From Polaribacter sp. ALD11 (lineage in GTDB: Bacteria > Bacteroidota > Bacteroidia > Flavobacteriales > Flavobacteriaceae), in contig NZ_CP025119.1 of assembly GCF_002831685.1 (NCBI RefSeq), positions 3,248,501 through 3,312,500 on the forward strand: a stretch of DNA of 64,000 bases. Direction: 5' to 3'. A program made the position numbers and the translations under genes. Position 1 is the stretch's first letter, and the number at the start of each line of letters is the position of its first letter. This document shows positions 44,190-53,114 of the stretch, piece by piece. The notes under the pieces are model-generated. The model saw only the letters and a list, made by a program, of their open reading frames with translations. It was not told the DNA's origin and made no database searches.

Positions 44190-46571
44190 ATGAAAATTAT
44201 TAAAAAAATCTTCCTATTTTTAATTGTTATTATAATATTAACATTTGTAGCCGGTTGGTTATATACTAAAACATTAAAACCAACGTACAATGGCGAAATT
44301 GAAATAAAAAATACAACAGAAGATGTTACAATTCATTTTGATGAAATAGGTGTTCCTCACATCAATGCAAAAAACCAACAAGATGCTTATGTTGCTTTAG
44401 GGTATGTGCATGCGCAAGATAGGTTGTGGCAAATGGAATTAATTAGAAGGATTGCTGCAGGAAGATTGTCAGAAATTTTTGGAGAAAAACTAATAGAAAC
44501 AGACAAACTTTTTTCTGGCTTAGGAATTGAAGAAGCTTCTGCAAAAACAATCGCAAATTTAGATCAAAATTCGGCTCCGTATAAAATGGCAACCGCTTAT
44601 TTAGATGGCGTAAATCAATATATCGCAGAAGGGAAAACACCCATAGAGTTCAATTTGGTAGGTGTAGATAAAGAAAAATATACCTTAAAAGATATGTATA
44701 ATGTTTTTGGTTATATGGCTTTTAGTTTTGCGATTGCACATAAAACAGACCCCATGTTAAACGAGGTAAAAGAGAAATTGGGTGCAACTTATTTTAATGA
44801 GTTGATTGGTGCAGAAAATGAAAATTTAACATTGATTCAAAATGAGAAAAATCCAGAAATTACCGGAGCCTTTTCACAAGCAATGAATAGTTTAATAGGT
44901 GTTTTGCCAATTTCTCCTTTTATAGGAAGTAATTCTTGGGTAATTGGTGCAGATAAAACCAAAAACGGAAAGGTGATTTTTGCAAACGATCCTCATATAG
45001 GGTATTCGCAGCCTTCAGTTTGGTATCAAGCACACATAAAAACACCAGATTATGAGATGTATGGCTTTCATTTGGCATTGGTTCCTTTTCCTTTGTTAGG
45101 GCATAATAAAGATTTCGCGTATGGTTTAACAATGTTTGAAAATGATGACATTGATTTTTATGTGGAAGAAAATAATCCGCAGAATACAAATCAATATAAA
45201 TTTAAAGAAGCGTATCTTGATTATACATTTGTTGAAAAACGCTTGAAGATCAAAGACGCAAAAGATTCGGTTTACACTATTAAGGTAAGTAAACACGGTC
45301 CTTTAATGAATGGTATTATAACTCATTTAGAAACCGAGAAACCTGTTGCAATGCAGTGGATTTATACAAAATTAGAGAATCAAATTTTAGACGTGGCTTA
45401 CGAAATGTCTCATGCTAAGAACCTAACAGAATTTAAAAACGGAGCAAGTAAATTACACGCACCAGGTTTAAATATGATGTATGGTGATGCAAAAAACAAC
45501 ATTGCTTGGTTTGCTACTGGGAAACTATATAAATACAGAGACTCTTTATATACAAAGACCTTTTTAAACGGTAGTTCTGGTGAAGATGAGATTCTAGAGT
45601 ATTTAGATTTTGAAGAAAATCCGCAAGCAACAAACCCAGCTATAAATTATGTGTATTCTGCCAATAATCAACCAGATTCAATTGCTAATATGTTGTATCC
45701 TGGTTATTATCTATCAGAAGATAGAGCAAAAAGAATTGTTAGTTTGGTAGCACCAAAAAACGACTGGACAAAAAAAGACGTTGCAAAAATGATAATGGAC
45801 GTAACCTCTACAACCGCACCAGAAGTTGCTAAGAATTTAATACACTCTTTAGATAATAGTTCATTTTCACCAAGTGAAAAAACAGCAATTCATATTTTAG
45901 AAAAGTGGAAAGGGAATTTTGATAAAGATGAAGTTGGTCCTGTAATTTATAATAGATTTATATACGAATTTCAAAAGAACACCTTTGCAGACGAAATGGG
46001 GAAAGGTTTCGATCAGTTTGCAAATACTCCTTTTATCGAAAAGGTGTTGCCAGTACAAGCAAAAAGAGAAAATTCTATTTGGTGGGATAATATTGCTACA
46101 AAAGATAAAGTTGAAACAAAGCAAGAAATTGTAACCACATCTTTTAAAAATGCATTTTCTTTTTTAGAAAATCAATTAGGTGCAAACATAGCTGCTTGGA
46201 AATGGGAACGCGTAATTTCTGTAGAACATAAGCATGCAGTTGGTGAAGTTGCTGTGCTAAGAAAATATTTTAATGTTGGGCCTTTTGTTACTTCTGGTGG
46301 AGATCAAGTAATTAATAATCAGATTTACAATATAGACTCTACAGGAACTTACAAAGTAAAAGCGGGACCTTCAACTAGAAGAATTGTCGATTTTTCTGAT
46401 GTAGAAAATAGTTTGGCAATTTTACCAACCGGACAATCTGGTCGTGTTTTTAGCAAACACTATAATGATCAAGCAGAAGAATATTTAAACGGTGAATTTT
46501 TTAAAATGAAATTGAACGTATCAGAAATTAGAAAAAGCAAAAATGTTTTGATTTTGAAAGCTGAAAAATAA
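44190..46571 (+). CDS. Penicillin acylase family protein
   Basis: 793 residues. A membrane-anchor or signal segment (residues 5-26, IFLFLIVIIILTFVAGWLY) precedes an Ntn-hydrolase of the penicillin-acylase type. The alpha part contains GVPHINAKNQQDAYVALGYVHAQDRLWQMEL, typical of the family. Autoproteolysis would free nucleophile Ser247 in FIGSNSWVIG, followed by FANDPHIGYSQPSVWYQ. Such enzymes hydrolyse amide bonds of acyl-amino compounds, including acyl-homoserine lactones in some species, and no substrate can be named here. Divergent from the aminotransferase gene. Confidence 0.93.
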   Translation: MKIIKKIFLFLIVIIILTFVAGWLYTKTLKPTYNGEIEIKNTTEDVTIHFDEIGVPHINAKNQQDAYVALGYVHAQDRLWQMELIRRIAAGRLSEIFGEKLIETDKLFSGLGIEEASAKTIANLDQNSAPYKMATAYLDGVNQYIAEGKTPIEFNLVGVDKEKYTLKDMYNVFGYMAFSFAIAHKTDPMLNEVKEKLGATYFNELIGAENENLTLIQNEKNPEITGAFSQAMNSLIGVLPISPFIGSNSWVIGADKTKNGKVIFANDPHIGYSQPSVWYQAHIKTPDYEMYGFHLALVPFPLLGHNKDFAYGLTMFENDDIDFYVEENNPQNTNQYKFKEAYLDYTFVEKRLKIKDAKDSVYTIKVSKHGPLMNGIITHLETEKPVAMQWIYTKLENQILDVAYEMSHAKNLTEFKNGASKLHAPGLNMMYGDAKNNIAWFATGKLYKYRDSLYTKTFLNGSSGEDEILEYLDFEENPQATNPAINYVYSANNQPDSIANMLYPGYYLSEDRAKRIVSLVAPKNDWTKKDVAKMIMDVTSTTAPEVAKNLIHSLDNSSFSPSEKTAIHILEKWKGNFDKDEVGPVIYNRFIYEFQKNTFADEMGKGFDQFANTPFIEKVLPVQAKRENSIWWDNIATKDKVETKQEIVTTSFKNAFSFLENQLGANIAAWKWERVISVEHKHAVGEVAVLRKYFNVGPFVTSGGDQVINNQIYNIDSTGTYKVKAGPSTRRIVDFSDVENSLAILPTGQSGRVFSKHYNDQAEEYLNGEFFKMKLNVSEIRKSKNVLILKAEK

Positions 46572-46593
46572 GAAGCACATTAATTTAAAAATG

Positions 46594-46601
46594 TACTTTT
46601 G
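46594..46601 (+). promoter_or_regulatory. Possible -7 element of the PhnA-like gene promoter
   Basis: TACTTTTG matches TAnnTTTG, 26 nt before the ATG at 46628, which would leave a very short leader. Confidence 0.45.
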
Positions 46602-46627
46602 CGAACATTCAACATAAATATACAACA

Positions 46628-47227
46628 ATGAGTTTACAACAAGATTTAGAAAAAAGAAGTGGAAATAAATGCGAATTATGTACTTCAACAGATAATTTGT
46701 CCATTTATGAAGTAAAACCAACCGTAACTGTTGGTGGTAGTGGAGTTGATGGAAGTTTGCTAGCTTGTGAAACATGTGTTACGCAAATAGACAATGCAGA
46801 AGCAACAGAAGCAAACCATTGGCGTTGTTTAAACGATTCTATGTGGAGTGAACACAGAGCAGTAAAAGTTGTTGCTTGGAGAATGTTATCTCGTTTAAGA
46901 AATGAAGGCTGGCCAAAAGATTTGTTAGACATGATGTATTTAGAAGATGACGATTTACGTTTTGCTAAAGAATCTGGAGATCATTTAGATGAAAGTGAAA
47001 AAATAATTCACAGAGATGCAAACGGCGTAATTTTACAAGCAGGAGACTCTGTTGTTTTAATAAAAGACTTAAAAGTAAAAGGTTCTAGCATGGTTGCAAA
47101 ACAAGGAACTGCTGTACGAAGAATTTCTTTAGATCATGAAAATGCAAATTTTATTGAAGGTAAAGTAGGCCCAACTCAAATTGTAATTATTACAGATTAC
47201 GTTAAGAAAATGGCAGAAAAGGAATAA
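46628..47227 (+). CDS. PhnA domain protein
   Basis: 199 residues. An N-terminal zinc-ribbon-like segment uses CELC (20-23) and CETC (about 56-59). A WRCLNDSMWSEHRAVKVVAWRMLSRL helix region follows, and then the C-terminal PhnA domain: DANGVILQAGDSVVLIKDLKVKGSS and GTAVRRISL. The name comes from the phosphonate locus of E. coli, but the family is widespread without phosphonate genes and no carbon-phosphorus lyase genes are near. The biochemical role is unknown. Confidence 0.9.
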   Translation: MSLQQDLEKRSGNKCELCTSTDNLSIYEVKPTVTVGGSGVDGSLLACETCVTQIDNAEATEANHWRCLNDSMWSEHRAVKVVAWRMLSRLRNEGWPKDLLDMMYLEDDDLRFAKESGDHLDESEKIIHRDANGVILQAGDSVVLIKDLKVKGSSMVAKQGTAVRRISLDHENANFIEGKVGPTQIVIITDYVKKMAEKE

Positions 47228-47258
47228 GTTATTTTTCCTTTTTTATAAATAAATTACA

Positions 47259-47294
47259 AAAGCAATCTCTAAGTTATATAGAGATTGCTTTTCT
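47259..47294 (+). terminator. Terminator after the PhnA-like gene
   Basis: AGCAATCTCT / AGAGATTGCT stem followed by TTTTCTGTTTT, 31 nt after the stop. Confidence 0.85.
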
Positions 47295-47306
47295 GTTTTA
47301 ATACTA

Positions 47307-47403
47307 AGTTGTTGGGCGTTCCCTTGCAGGTCGCGCTTTTCGCACTCGCTTTTTTTCGTGCCTCAAAAAGAGCTTAAACAAACGCTACAATCGCTAACGC
47401 AAG
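47307..47403. repeat. Dispersed intergenic repeat (GGGCGTTCCC ... GCTAACGCAA type)
   Basis: It begins GTTGGGCGTTCCCTTGCAGG, contains GTCGCGCTTTTCGCACTCGC and ends CGCTACAATCGCTAACGCAA. Read on the other strand, the start GCGTTAGCGATTGTAGCG resembles the TAGCCCTGATTGAAGCGG start of the repeats at 36398 and 56167. Ends with GCGTT/AACGC complementarity vaguely recall attC sites, but core-site consensus is not met. Confidence 0.6.
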
Positions 47404-47422
47404 CATCTGCTATCTAATAGTA

Positions 47423-48523
47423 CTACAGCATACTTTGTTGTTTTTTATAAAAAGAGTCTGCTTGCAGTTTCATTAAGTTTCGAGCCATTTTTTGTTTATA
47501 CTCATAGATTTCTTCTTCTTCAGAAATATTTTCATACACTTTTTTGCTAATTAAAATATCTGCTTGCAACATTTTTTCTCTTTGCTGCACTTGTTGCTTA
47601 ACCCAGGTTTTTACAGCTGTTTCTTCATCTTCTAACTTAAAATCATATGCTCCTTTTGGTGAAATTAATTTTGCAAATATTGGCGAAGTTTCAATAGCCA
47701 AGAACAATAAGAAAATAAAGAAAGAAGGCAACCAAGGTAATTTGTTTAAAGCATCTATTCTAGCCATTAACCCATCGAAATTTGTAATAATGGGTTGTGT
47801 TTTTTTTTCTAATAGTTTCTGATTTTCAATTAAAGTAGCAATTGCCAATTCTTTTGTCTTAATTTTTTCTGAAGTCTCTTTTTTAAGTTGATTCAATGCT
47901 TCCAAAGAAGCATCATGTTTTTGTCTTTTTTCTTCATAAACAGGTCCTTTTCCTAATAATTTTGTTCCTTTTCTACCTTCAGCTTCAGAAATATAGGTTT
48001 CGTATAAAGCATTTGTTTTTATTTCTTCTGTTGTAATCTCTTCTTTTAAAGTTTCAATTTCTGAATTAATTTTTGTAACTTCAGGATTAAATAAATGAGC
48101 AATTTGAGACTTGTTTTCTAAAGTCATTTGGTTCTTTTCAGTCAATAAAATCTGATTGATTTCTTTCTCAAATAACTTTAATTCTAATGGTTTAGATATT
48201 ACAATGGCAATAATTACTGCCAATAGAATTCTTGGAGAAGCCTGCAGAAATTCTGTCCATTTAGAATCTCTTTTTTTAATTGTAGAAACTATAAATCGAT
48301 CTAAATTAAAGATCAACAAACCCCAAATACTACCAAATAAAATAGCAGCATATACATTTTCGAAAACAGTAAAAAGTGCATAACTACCAGCAATTGTTGC
48401 CATAATTGCTGTAAAAAACACGGTTGCACCAATACCAACATATTTGTTTTGTTCACCATCGGAACAATTATTTACAATATTTTTATCGATTCCGGAACAA
48501 GTGATAAAGAATTTTTTAAGCAT
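47423..48523 (-). CDS. DUF4407 membrane protein with coiled coil
   Basis: 366 residues. Two close transmembrane pairs at the N-terminus (about 30-75, VGIGATVFFTAIMATIAGSY and AAILFGSIWGLLIFNLDRFI; and 93-110), a long charged coiled coil (about 120-245, KEEITTEEIKTNALYETYIS...), a further hydrophobic segment (about 262-285, LPSFFIFLLFLAIETSPIF), then a charged tail. This matches DUF4407 in arrangement. Function is unknown; topology suggests an envelope scaffold. Monocistronic. Confidence 0.88.
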   Translation of the reverse strand: MLKKFFITCSGIDKNIVNNCSDGEQNKYVGIGATVFFTAIMATIAGSYALFTVFENVYAAILFGSIWGLLIFNLDRFIVSTIKKRDSKWTEFLQASPRILLAVIIAIVISKPLELKLFEKEINQILLTEKNQMTLENKSQIAHLFNPEVTKINSEIETLKEEITTEEIKTNALYETYISEAEGRKGTKLLGKGPVYEEKRQKHDASLEALNQLKKETSEKIKTKELAIATLIENQKLLEKKTQPIITNFDGLMARIDALNKLPWLPSFFIFLLFLAIETSPIFAKLISPKGAYDFKLEDEETAVKTWVKQQVQQREKMLQADILISKKVYENISEEEEIYEYKQKMARNLMKLQADSFYKKQQSML

Positions 48524-48674
48524 GATTTATTAATTTTGTAGAAAATATTTTTTGAATTGTCGTAAACTATGAACGCTATAAAAACGAATTTATTTTAATT
48601 TAAAAGAAGTTTTAGCCTGTAACAAAGGTTGTTAGGTCTCGTCTTCTTTGTGTAACCAAATAACACCAAACACC

Positions 48675-48884
48675 ATGAAAGATTCACAAAACAAAACAGA
48701 ATTAGATAGAGGAATTTTAACCTCTTCTTATAAAGAAGAAGTGAAAAGAGATCCTCAAAAAGAGAAACGTAAGTCTATTTCTAGAATAAAATCTTTGATT
48801 TTAAATCATCAAGGAAAAATAGAAAGTCAGATAGGGGTTATTTTACAAGTTTTTCTTTTTGTGCTTGCAATTACAATGATTTAA
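48675..48884 (+). CDS. Small membrane-anchored hypothetical protein (69 aa)
   Basis: 69 residues from MKDSQNKTELDRGILTSSYK. The upstream in-frame ATG at 48648 is less likely because the added residues are not protein-like. The body is charged (EEVKRDPQKEKRKSISRIKS), with one C-terminal hydrophobic segment (IGVILQVFLFVLAITMI), a tail-anchor arrangement. Divergent from DUF4407 with a 150-nt gap. No family recognised. Confidence 0.55.
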   Translation: MKDSQNKTELDRGILTSSYKEEVKRDPQKEKRKSISRIKSLILNHQGKIESQIGVILQVFLFVLAITMI

Positions 48885-49140
48885 TTTTAATCTCCCAGTT
48901 TTTAAAACCTGTGAGGTCTGGTCTTTTTAATAAATTAGATTTAGCTGAAATAATTAACTGTCAATTAGGTTTGCGTGAGCGATTGAAAACGTTCGAATAA
49001 CTAGTTGATACCCTTAACCTTTTTTAAATGTCAGTTCTAGTAGATTTACGATGAAGAGCAAATTTGTATCGATAACAAATTTATTAAGATACAGAGGAAA
49101 GCCTAGTTTTAATTTCTTCAAAAACACGCTAAAACAAAAA
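48885..49140. other. Intergenic region with fragments of dispersed repeats
   Basis: It contains TTTTAAAACCTGTGAGGTCT (48899-48918), one half of a palindrome type I associate with flavobacterial intergenic DNA. TTTGCGTGAGCGATTGAAAA (48970-48989) resembles the GCGTTAGCGATTG end of the 47307 repeat. There is no coding frame of note. Confidence 0.4.
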
Positions 49141-49169
49141 AAATCCATCTAAAAAAGATGGATTTTTAA
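49141..49169 (-). terminator. Terminator of the desaturase-aminotransferase operon
   Basis: AATCCATCT / AGATGGATT with a short A-rich loop and a flanking T-run in the leftward direction, 22 nt past the stop. Confidence 0.88.
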
Positions 49170-49190
49170 TTTATAGTATGAAAGTTATTT

Positions 49191-50378
49191 CTAACTCAAC
49201 GCTTCTTTTATTCTCTTAATAGCTTCACGTAATTGTAACTCTGAAGCTGCGTAAGACATTCTAATACAATTTGGTGCACCAAAAGCGTCTCCTGTAACGG
49301 TTGCAACATTTGCTTTTTCTAAAATAAATAAAGAAAAGTCGTTAGCGTTTTCGATTTTTATACCGTCTATCGTTTTTCCGAAGAAAGAAGAAATATCTGG
49401 GAATACATAAAATGCGCCTTCAGGAACATTTACGTTAAAACCGTCTATTTCTCTTAATAAACCTACAACAATATCTCTGCGTGTTCTAAATTCATCTACC
49501 ATAAACTGAATTTTAGATATAGGTGCTAAAACTGCTGTAATTGCTGCTCTCTGAGCAATACAATTTGCGCCAGATGTAATTTGACCTTGCATTTTTGTAC
49601 ATGCTTTAGCAATCCATTCTGGTGCACCGATATAACCGATTCTCCAACCTGTCATTGCAAATGCTTTTGCTAGACCGTTTACAGTAATGGTTCTATCGTA
49701 CATACTTTCAATGGCTGCAAAACTAAATGGTTTTGCGCCGTAGTTTATGTGTTCATAAATTTCATCTGATAAAACGTAAATCTGCGGATGTTTTTCTAAA
49801 ACAGCAGCCAAAGCTCTATATTCTTCTTCACTATACATAGAACCACTAGGGTTGTTTGGTGAGTTAAAGAAAATCATTTTTGTTTTTGGCGTAATTGCGC
49901 GTTCTAATTGCGCTGGTGTAATTTTAAAATCGTCATCTATAGAAGATGGAATTTCTACAAACTTTGCTTCACATAAAATTGCAATTGCAGAGTAACTAAC
50001 CCAATAAGGTGCAGGTAATAAAACTTCGTCTCCTGGGTTTAATAAAACTTGTGCAATATTTGCAATAGATTGTTTTGCTCCTGTAGAAACTACAATTTGA
50101 TTTGGTGCGTATTTTAAATTATTATCACGCTCAAATTTTGTGCAAATCGCTTCTTTTAATTCTAAATAACCATCAACTGGCGTATATGAATTATAATTTT
50201 GATTGATCGCTTCGATTGCAGCATCTTTTATAAAGTCTGGTGTATTAAAGTCTGGTTCACCTAAACTTAAACTAATAATGTCTTTTCCTGCTGCTTTTAA
50301 TTCTCTTGCTTTGGCAGCCATTGCTAAAGTTTGAGATACAGGTAAACTGTTAATTCTGTCCGATAATGGGTGTTTCAT
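49191..50378 (-). CDS. Class I PLP-dependent aminotransferase (aspartate aminotransferase type)
   Basis: 395 residues of fold type I. Landmarks: ISLSLGEPDFNTPDFIKDAA (about 36-55), VVSTGAKQSIANIAQVLLNPGDEVLLPAPYWVSY, FNSPNNPSGSMYSEEEY, the YVLSDEIYEHI aspartate, and NGLAKAFAMTGWRIGYIG with the PLP lysine. It fits the aspartate/prephenate aminotransferase branch that moves amino groups between aspartate or glutamate and 2-oxo acids. It begins 25 nt downstream of the desaturase gene and is probably co-transcribed, though no functional link is obvious. Confidence 0.92.
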   Translation of the reverse strand: MKHPLSDRINSLPVSQTLAMAAKARELKAAGKDIISLSLGEPDFNTPDFIKDAAIEAINQNYNSYTPVDGYLELKEAICTKFERDNNLKYAPNQIVVSTGAKQSIANIAQVLLNPGDEVLLPAPYWVSYSAIAILCEAKFVEIPSSIDDDFKITPAQLERAITPKTKMIFFNSPNNPSGSMYSEEEYRALAAVLEKHPQIYVLSDEIYEHINYGAKPFSFAAIESMYDRTITVNGLAKAFAMTGWRIGYIGAPEWIAKACTKMQGQITSGANCIAQRAAITAVLAPISKIQFMVDEFRTRRDIVVGLLREIDGFNVNVPEGAFYVFPDISSFFGKTIDGIKIENANDFSLFILEKANVATVTGDAFGAPNCIRMSYAASELQLREAIKRIKEALS

Positions 50379-50403
50379 TGTACTGTTTGGTTGTGTGTTG
50401 TTT

Positions 50404-51495
50404 TTATGCTAACTCAGGTTTTTGCCCTAAAACTCCTAAATGTCTAAAATGTTCTACAATTGCTTTACGCATGGTTTCGTATTCATTGTATGGCAAATTA
50501 AATTCGATGGCAGTTTCCTTCACAATTTTAGCTAATTTATCATAATGTACATGAGAAATATGTGGAAAAATATGATGTTCAACTTGATGATTTAGACCAC
50601 CAGTATAAAAGTTTACCAACCAATTGCTAGGAGCAAAGTTAGAGGTGGTATATAATTGGTGGACTGCCCAAGTGTGTTCTAAATTACCATCTTTATCTGG
50701 TATTGGCATTTCTGTATTTGGTACAATATGCGCTAATTGAAACACTAAACTTAAAATCATACCTGCCGTGTAATGCATTACAAAAAAGCCGATGATTATT
50801 TTCCACCATGCAACGTCTAAAACCAATAAAGGTAGTACAATCCAAAGTGCGTAATACGCAACTTTAGAAATAACTAACTTAGTCCACTCTGTTGTTGGAT
50901 TTGGAAATTTACCATAAGATAATTTACGTTTTAAATAACGGTGCATTTGTTTAATATCTGTAGTAATGGCCCAATTAATAGTTAATAAACCATATAAAAA
51001 GATAGAGTAGTATTTTTGAAGTTTATGAATTTTTAACCATTTAGAGTGTAAAGAAAAACGAATGATTCTACCAGCGTCTATATCTTCATCATGGTCTTTT
51101 ACATTTGTAAAAGTATGGTGTAAAACATTGTGTTGTACTTTCCAATTATACACATTTCCAGCAAGAATATAAATGCTGCTTCCCATTAATTTGTTTACCC
51201 ATTTTCTTTTAGAAAAAGATTCATGATTTGCATCGTGCATTACATTCATACCAACGCCAGCCATTCCTATTCCTGTTAATACCATTAACAAACCCATTGC
51301 CCATTGTGGCATAGAAACTGTTAAAACTAGTATAAACGGAACTAAAAATAAAGAAAACATAATAATTGCTTTTGAATACAACTTCCAGTTTCCTGTTCTC
51401 TTTATATCGTTTTCTTTGAAATATGTATTCACTCTTTTATTTAGAGTTCTAAAGAATTTAGCTTTATCTACTCTTGAGAAATTTATTGTTTTCAT
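50404..51495 (-). CDS. Membrane fatty acid (acyl-CoA/acyl-lipid) desaturase
   Basis: 363 residues with four hydrophobic spans and the three histidine boxes: HDANHESF (His87, His91), HNVLHHT (His122, 126, 127) and HQVEHHIFPH (about 310). The QVEHH form of the third box is that of front-end/linoleoyl-type desaturases. The enzyme introduces a double bond into membrane fatty acids with a di-iron centre, likely to tune fluidity in cold sea water. It is first in the operon, divergent from rsmG. Confidence 0.93.
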   Translation of the reverse strand: MKTINFSRVDKAKFFRTLNKRVNTYFKENDIKRTGNWKLYSKAIIMFSLFLVPFILVLTVSMPQWAMGLLMVLTGIGMAGVGMNVMHDANHESFSKRKWVNKLMGSSIYILAGNVYNWKVQHNVLHHTFTNVKDHDEDIDAGRIIRFSLHSKWLKIHKLQKYYSIFLYGLLTINWAITTDIKQMHRYLKRKLSYGKFPNPTTEWTKLVISKVAYYALWIVLPLLVLDVAWWKIIIGFFVMHYTAGMILSLVFQLAHIVPNTEMPIPDKDGNLEHTWAVHQLYTTSNFAPSNWLVNFYTGGLNHQVEHHIFPHISHVHYDKLAKIVKETAIEFNLPYNEYETMRKAIVEHFRHLGVLGQKPELA

Positions 51496-51517
51496 TCAGT
51501 ATTTTAATATTAATTCA

Positions 51518-51525
51518 CAAAAATA
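51518..51525 (-). promoter_or_regulatory. Possible -7 element of the desaturase promoter
   Basis: The minus strand reads TATTTTTG, matching TAnnTTTG, 23 nt upstream of the desaturase ATG. Confidence 0.45.
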
Positions 51526-51566
51526 ATGTTTTTGAATTTGCTTTTTATGATAAACGTCAGGTTTTG

Positions 51567-51599
51567 TTGCTAATTGTTTGTTAAGTATAACTATTTTTG
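51567..51599 (+). promoter_or_regulatory. rsmG promoter (TTG-N22-TATTTTTG)
   Basis: TTG at 51567-51569, a 22-nt spacer and TATTTTTG at 51592-51599 fit the Bacteroidota -33/-7 pattern, 19 nt upstream of the rsmG ATG. Confidence 0.6.
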
Positions 51600-51618
51600 C
51601 ATTTCAAACCTTATATAG

Positions 51619-52248
51619 ATGGATATCATTCACAAATACTTTAAAGATTTATCAGAAAAACAAATTCAACAATTTAGTAAGTTACAAGAGTTGTACCAAG
51701 ATTGGAATTTGAAAATAAATGTTGTTTCTAGAAAAGATATAGACGAATTATATCTTCGCCATGTTTTACATTCTTTAGGGATAGCCAAAGTTGTACAGTT
51801 TAAATCGGGCTCTAAAGTATTAGATGTTGGTACAGGTGGAGGTTTTCCTGGAATTCCGTTGGCAATTTTGTTTCCAGAAACTCAGTTTCACTTGGTAGAT
51901 TCTATCGGTAAAAAGATAAAAGTTGTCAATGAAGTTGTAGAAGGTTTAGGTTTAGAAAACGTAAAAACTACAAATGGTAGAGTAGAAGAAGTTAAAGATA
52001 CGTACGATTTTATAGTAAGTAGAGCAGTAGCACAAATGGAAACTTTTGTTGGTTGGACCAAAGGTAGAATTGCTAAAAAACAAAACCATGATTTAAAAAA
52101 CGGAATTTTATACTTAAAAGGTGGTGATTTATCTGAAGAATTAAAATTATATACGTCTGCTACCATTTACGATTTAACAGATTATTTTGAGGAAGATTTC
52201 TACGAAACTAAAAAAGTGGTTCATTTAGGAATGAAGTTTAAAGGGTGA
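51619..52248 (+). CDS. rsmG: 16S rRNA (guanine-N7)-methyltransferase RsmG
   Basis: 209 residues. It methylates N7 of G527 (E. coli numbering) in 16S rRNA using SAM. Motifs: LKINVVSRKDIDELYLRHVLHSL (about 30-52), LDVGTGGGFPGIPLAILFPE (about 71-90), FHLVDSIGKKIKVVNEV, and IVSRAVAQMETFVGWTKG. Full length with a good promoter and terminator, so monocistronic. Confidence 0.96.
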   Translation: MDIIHKYFKDLSEKQIQQFSKLQELYQDWNLKINVVSRKDIDELYLRHVLHSLGIAKVVQFKSGSKVLDVGTGGGFPGIPLAILFPETQFHLVDSIGKKIKVVNEVVEGLGLENVKTTNGRVEEVKDTYDFIVSRAVAQMETFVGWTKGRIAKKQNHDLKNGILYLKGGDLSEELKLYTSATIYDLTDYFEEDFYETKKVVHLGMKFKG

Positions 52249-52299
52249 GACCTTAAAATTAACCTATAAAATTCTTCAAGAAAAAAAGAGAAATTATAT

Positions 52300-52327
52300 A
52301 AAAGATGCACTTTCTAGTGCATCTTTT
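52300..52327 (+). terminator. Bidirectional terminator after rsmG
   Basis: AGATGCACT-TTCT-AGTGCATCT with A-run before and T-run after, between the convergent rsmG and DUF1826-like genes. Confidence 0.9.
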
Positions 52328-52377
52328 ATATTTGAAATACATTTTTTGAAGCAGTTTTGTACTTACTAAATTTATAT

Positions 52378-53079
52378 TTAGCAGATTAACAATAATCTGC
52401 TTTGTCCTGTTTTTTCTTTTGGTGCACGATGTAAACAAGGAAGTACTTTACTTTCAGGATGGTCAATTGCTAATTTCCATAAATTACCAACTCCTAACGG
52501 AATCGGTTTTGCATTCAATTTAGCCTGATAGTGTAAGTCAAAGAAAAATTCACTTAAAAAAGACTCAAAACCTTCACCTTCTTTTCCTCCATATAATTTT
52601 TTAAGTTTAACTCGTATTTCGGGAACAAGTACTTTTTGTATGGCTTGTGAATTAGGTAATATTTCACTCGACTCACCAACATAGGTGCATAAAAACGTAT
52701 CGGTTGGTATGGGAGAACGATCTACATGAAAAGAATAAACATCAGTCGGGAAAAATGGGGAAGCATCATCTCTCTCGTAATTCTTTATAATATTAAGAAT
52801 TGGAGAAGCTCCATGAACTTTTAAAATTTGTAAGTCATTTAAAAGGATTTCACGAGCAAGTTGACCTTGTTCGCTTAATTGTAGTGCACGAAGTTCTTCC
52901 GGATGAAGTTCTGCTATATTTCCGTTTAGTGTTACTTTTTCAATAATTTCAGAAAAATTACCTATTAGATTGCGCTCCCAACACATTGCATTCACTTCTT
53001 CAACAAATGGAGTAGTAATAAGGTCTTTAAAATTTTTTACACTTTGAATTTGATGTTTTGTAAGAGATAAATTTGTCAT
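52378..53079 (-). CDS. DUF1826-like protein
   Basis: 233 residues without signal peptide or membrane span. Suggestive DUF1826 landmarks are YSFHVDRSPIPTDTFLCTYVG (about 118-138), where His and Asp may be metal ligands, followed by SEILPNSQAIQK, and the C-terminal LHRAPKEKTGQSRLLLIC (about 216-233). The arrangement HxD...H...R-x-LLL would suit an iron/2-oxoglutarate-type double-stranded helix, but this is inference. It is 35 nt downstream of the glutaminase gene and co-directional, possibly one operon. Confidence 0.55.
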   Translation of the reverse strand: MTNLSLTKHQIQSVKNFKDLITTPFVEEVNAMCWERNLIGNFSEIIEKVTLNGNIAELHPEELRALQLSEQGQLAREILLNDLQILKVHGASPILNIIKNYERDDASPFFPTDVYSFHVDRSPIPTDTFLCTYVGESSEILPNSQAIQKVLVPEIRVKLKKLYGGKEGEGFESFLSEFFFDLHYQAKLNAKPIPLGVGNLWKLAIDHPESKVLPCLHRAPKEKTGQSRLLLIC

Positions 53080-53114
53080 AATAATTATAGTTCTGTCTAT
53101 TTTTTAAATGAAAT

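Noticed and set aside
46628..47227. Phosphonate utilisation gene
   Set aside because: PhnA is a naming relic; no carbon-phosphorus lyase or phosphonatase genes occur in the window.
47307..47403. attC site of an integron
   Set aside because: Ends are complementary, but the RYYYAAC/GTTRRRY core sites do not fit and no integrase is near. Kept only as a dispersed repeat.
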